A stretch of 64,000 nt of DNA from Oxyruncus cristatus. Taxonomy: Eukaryota > Chordata > Aves > Passeriformes > Cotingidae. Below, piece by piece: positions 60,560 to 64,000 of the stretch. Made by a program: the position numbers and the translations under genes. Numbering within the stretch: position 1 is the first letter of the stretch; each line of letters begins with the position of its first letter. The notes below the pieces were generated by a model. It had not been told where the DNA came from and made no database searches. It saw only the letters and a program-made list of their open reading frames with translations. The stretch lies in the NCBI GenBank assembly GCA_013399855.1, contig VXAY01004090.1, positions 833,380 through 897,379 on the forward strand, read 5' to 3'.

Positions 60560-61235
60560 AGGAAATAGTTTTCCCCTTTTCCTCATATACTTCTATGTTT
60601 TTATGGAGAGCTGCTTGCAGGTCTTCCACCTTATCAACCCTCTCCAAATCACTGTTTTTCAAGTTTAGAGATACATTCATTTGTAGGTATGGTTCACATA
60701 ACAAATCCAGGAGAGCCCTTTCAGAAACACCTGCATTCAATGATGATGGCTTTACACTGACACCTCTCTTGTTCATCAGCAATCCTGTTTTTAAACCATT
60801 TAATATGTGCACCAGTGATATTTTTAAGATAATTTTCCATCTGAAGTCAAACCCCTTAATAAATCTAAGTATGTTATCAACTGCACAAACATGATGAAGT
60901 CAAATAAGAAAACTAAATTTGTTTCATGAACTTTTCTTATGATACTGTATTGACTGGTGTTAATTATAGTTCTACCTTTAACTATCATTAACTTAATCCC
61001 ATATCAACTTCAGGATTTCTTTGCTGGAGAGTGAAGTCAGATTAACTGGTCTGTAGTTACCTAGATCCCTTTTTCCTCTTTGAATATTAACAAGAAGTAA
61101 GTCTTACTCTGTTCTGATGTGTATCGAGACATATTTTAAGCAACTGCCACAGTGATGGAAATCTTGGAAATTTCTTTCAGAACTCCCATCTGTAAAGTTT
61201 CTTTAGATTGCAGTTACCTGAAAACTTCAAATATT
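60560..61235 (-). mobile_element. Deeply decayed CR1-clade LINE reverse transcriptase
   Basis: The minus-strand translation keeps DLGNYRPVNLTS at about 61040-61075, the GNYRPVSLTS block typical of CR1-clade reverse transcriptases. Further along, LVFLFDF and YLDLLRG align with the family's LTNLIAFYD and YLDFSKAFD (catalytic motif A) in another frame. KWFKNRIAD then aligns with the KW.KNWL block. Order and spacing match a reverse transcriptase running leftwards, but stops and frameshifts are abundant. An 87-codon minus frame at 60549-60812 is a by-product. It is older than the other CR1 copies. Confidence 0.68.
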
Positions 61236-61576
61236 TGACCAGTTGATTCCCCAGACTGCCCAGAGGCTGCTGTGTTCTTCACCCAACATGACACCCCATT
61301 CCCTTGTTGTATTAGTGGCTTTTCCCACCTCCACCTGGCAGGCTGCTCTCAGGTGACCTTACTCTTTGGCTGACTGCCTAGAAACATTGGTGGGAAGCCA
61401 GCCAGTGAGTCAGGCAGTTGCCTTGCAGATGGGACTAGTGTAAGCTCCTTGGATGGCTTCCTAAGGGATCAGCTTTCTGGAAAGGAATAGTTCTATTTTG
61501 CAGGAGAGAAAACTTGCAACAGAAAATCAAATGCCAATCAGCCCTAATTTCTCTCCAAATACAAATTGTTTTTTTT

Positions 61577-61637
61577 NNNNNNNNNNNNNNNNNNNNNNNN
61601 NNNNNNNNNNNNNNNNNNNNNNNNNNNNNNNNNNNNN
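61577..61637. other. Assembly gap (61 N)
   Basis: Sixty-one unresolved bases lie between a T-run on the left (61569-61576) and an A-run on the right (61638-61644). The missing sequence may be homopolymeric or able to fold. The gap length may be estimated rather than real. Confidence 0.97.
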
Positions 61638-62977
61638 AAAAAAAGAAAACTCTTCCTTCACACCAAGAGCAGAAAATGATAAAACATAATGAGCAGAAAA
61701 ATTTAATCAAGAAGGAAAAGTATCTGCAATTGTGACCCTCAGCAGAGGCTGTAAGATGTCAGATCCAGAGGGCCAGAACCCTGTAATTAACTTGGAGGGT
61801 TATTTCACACATTTCTTGAAATTTTTATCTACTTAATAGTAGAAAAAAAGACATTCCAGCATCTCTCTTTTGTCTCTGAAATCCATTAGCAAGAAATGGA
61901 GGGAAATACTGGATTTCTCTAGGTAGTGATTTTGGATACAACTGAAAGAATAAACATGACAAACAGGAGTCAGCTAAAATGCACAGTTTTATCAGTATAA
62001 AGTGACTGGAAATTCCTTTGGAAGGATTTGAATAAATCCTGAATACTTTTGGTCTGATTATACGCAAAGCTTAAAATTTCTGGAACATGTTAAAAAATGA
62101 AACTCCAGTGTTTTTTTCTGAATACATATTCAGGTGTTTTGTAAAGGAGAGAAACACCATTAAAAGTATTTTGGAGAACATGAAATGGTAAGAAATAAAA
62201 TGATACGGTGCGTGAACAGCACAACAATAATCTCTGTACTGCTAAACTGGGAGTTATGGCTGCAAAGCATGTAGATGATCTGTCCAGTGCAATCTACGAG
62301 GAGTGTCCCAGAATGGGCAAAGCTCTGAGGCTAACCTGAGGAAAGCTGTTGTGTTTTACTTAGTTCTGTCTGATGGTGAGACAAAAACTCAGACTACAGA
62401 AAGTCAGTTCAACATTTTTGTTTACTGACTGAATATTGGGATGAAAGATTTTCCTGCCATGCAGTGATCTGTTGTTGTCAGACCAGTCCAGAAGGCAAGA
62501 ATAAAACAAAGAACAAAGCAAATGACACAGATGAGAGCTGGTAGGGGAAGACAAATACCAAAAAAGTAATAACAATAATGATGCCAAAACAGGAACTGAG
62601 AATGCAGGATCAGTTGAGCGTAAATGAGGGAACAAAGAAAGTAAGATAGTGGAAAAGAGAGAATTATCAAAAGAAAGACAAATAGTGGGATGTGTTGAAA
62701 ATTCTGCCCAAGTGATTCTTAAGCTCATACCATTGTTTTGAAGAACAGCTGTGTAATATTTCTGGGCCAGGTACTGACAAACTAAATACAATACCTACCA
62801 GTGTGGGTTCATCTGCAGAGAAAAATGTAACAAATTGATCTTTAGTGTACAATTACTGGTATATTTGTCCTTTGGGAAAAGGTAATAATTTTACATTTGT
62901 CTCATACTCATCATTATTCTTAGATCTGCGACCAAATCTTTCAACTTTGTCCATGTTTCTTCTTATCATGGCTGCAG

Positions 62978-63024
62978 ACCACACTGAGAGGATTTATTTT
63001 GGGAATGCACGGTTCAAGTTTCCC
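62978..63024 (+). other. Candidate 47-nt micro-exon (speculative)
   Basis: The acceptor TATCATGGCTGCAG ends at 62977 and a consensus donor GTAAGT begins at 63025. The 47 nt are open in the frame containing HTERIYFGNARFKF. The polypyrimidine tract is modest, and the peptide is not recognised. Confidence 0.15.
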
Positions 63025-63914
63025 GTAAGTGCATAGTGGTGTGTTATTTTAGCCATTAGTGACATCCTCCAGTAAATAGCTCAGGTGCTGTTTTAGCCAG
63101 TGATACCCTCTCTTTCTCAGGTTTGCTTCTTGCCCATTTATTTGGGTAACTGGTGTTTCCAGCCTCGTTCTCCCTTTGTAGGGAGGTTTTAAGTCCCAGT
63201 GAATCGGATCACATTCACTCTTGTGACGCCACGTGGAATGTAACCAATTTTTGTGTGTCTGGTTCTGTTACTGTGAAACTTAGCTCAGCAGCTACTTGTG
63301 TTTTATCAGTCAGCTACATGGTATGTGCACAGTATGCAGAGCAGGCTTTTGGTTGACTAGCAGAGTCATGAGCCATGTACAGTATTCCACAGATACAGTC
63401 TCTCCACCATCCCGATTTTGTTAGATGATAAATCTCTAATGTTTTGGGTTTTTTTTCCTTCTGAGTTTTTTGTGTTAGTTTGTGTGCGCAAGTGTGATAC
63501 AATCCTTGTCTAAACGTTATTGGTTCTGAATATATTTTATTTTAATGTTGAGTTTATTAATTTTAGTATTTATCAGTGAGACAGGGCTGAGTAGGAAGGA
63601 AGAGAAAGCCCTAGCTATAAGAATGACCTTGTTTTGGAGAATTTGTATATGTGTCACTAAGTCAAACAGTGCCTTGAGCATATTCCCAAAAAGCACGTTC
63701 TCAATTTTCAGTGATGTTCCTCATATCTCTAGTGAGGGAGAGGGTAAACCAAAGGTCTGAATATCCAATAATTTGAGTGCTTAAAGGATGTGCCTTGGCA
63801 CCCAGTCAATTTAGTATATTCTATGTAAATATAACTCAGGCCTCTCAAATTTCTGCTGTCCAGCAGTGAAACAGCTCCAGTAGCGCTTGAAGGGCAGGTG
63901 GTCGTGCAATCAGT

Positions 63915-64000
63915 GAATCACAGAATATCTGTAGCTGGAAGTGGCCTCTAGAGGTCCCAAGCCTCACGTTGAGCCTACTGCTCAAAGCAAGGCCAGGTAA
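63915..64000 (-). mobile_element. CR1 LINE 3' end, cut by window end
   Basis: GAATCACAGAATATCTGTAG is followed by GCTGGAAGTGGCCTCTAGAG and CCTACTGCTCAAAGCAAGGC. This is the reverse-complement 3' end of the CR1 class that carries CTGCTCAAAGCAGGGCC. The element continues beyond the window. Confidence 0.9.

Larger units (their letters stand above)
61236..63914. other. Unique sequence containing an assembly gap
   Basis: Contains the N-run at 61577-61637, an exon-like block at 62978-63024 and a 143-codon minus frame at 62360-62791 with a hydrophobic central stretch. No family or interspersed repeat is recognised. Confidence 0.5.

Noticed and set aside
62360..62791. 143-codon minus-strand frame with a hydrophobic stretch
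   Set aside because: The plus strand is purine-rich here, which depletes stops and gives Leu/Phe/Ser-rich products. No family match.

Overview
This window looks like nuclear DNA of a bird, probably from a gene desert or a long intron. I found no gene in it that I can name. Three things point to a bird. The dominant interspersed repeat is CR1, with its diagnostic 3' end (3'-most sequence GGTCCCTTCCAACCC then ATTCTATG repeats, or the reverse complement). The CR1 copies are short, mostly 5'-truncated and from several age classes. The rest is AT-rich, CpG-poor unique sequence with few recent LTR or SINE insertions. The exact species and locus cannot be read from the sequence.

Layout. Position 1-80 is the end of a 25-bp minisatellite cut by the window edge. 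A pyrimidine tract lies at 2539-2681. From 6.4 to 14.5 kb there is an ancient LINE scrap and four CR1 copies. 14.5-21.7 kb is unique sequence with one exon-like block at 19.6 kb. 21.7-27.3 kb holds four CR1 pieces, one of them internally deleted. 27.3-38.7 kb is an 11.4-kb stretch in which I see no interspersed repeat. 38.7-44.3 kb holds five CR1 pieces and an older amniote-type CR1-like relic. 44.3-54.6 kb has a CCCTTT hexamer array, a possible conserved noncoding block with a hairpin near 48.0 kb, an old CR1 and a 76-bp tandem duplication. 54.6-57.6 kb is a CR1 cluster that includes a head-to-head inverted pair. 60.6-61.2 kb is a heavily decayed LINE reverse transcriptase. 61,577-61,637 is an assembly gap, and the window ends inside another CR1.

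Coding content. The open reading frames are short, mostly unrelated to known families, and interrupted as expected for noncoding DNA. Those that match a family are pieces of CR1/LINE ORF2 inside repeats. Several blocks have an acceptor-like and a donor-like site around an open frame. They are listed as low-confidence candidate exons, because a 64-kb intron gives such matches by chance.

No operon, CRISPR array, complete mobile element, rRNA, convincing tRNA or novel multi-gene system is visible. The points most worth checking are the imperfect hairpin at 47995-48058, the inverted CR1 pair at 56.2-56.75 kb, the exon-like blocks, the deep-age LINE relics and the sequence gap flanked by a T-run and an A-run.
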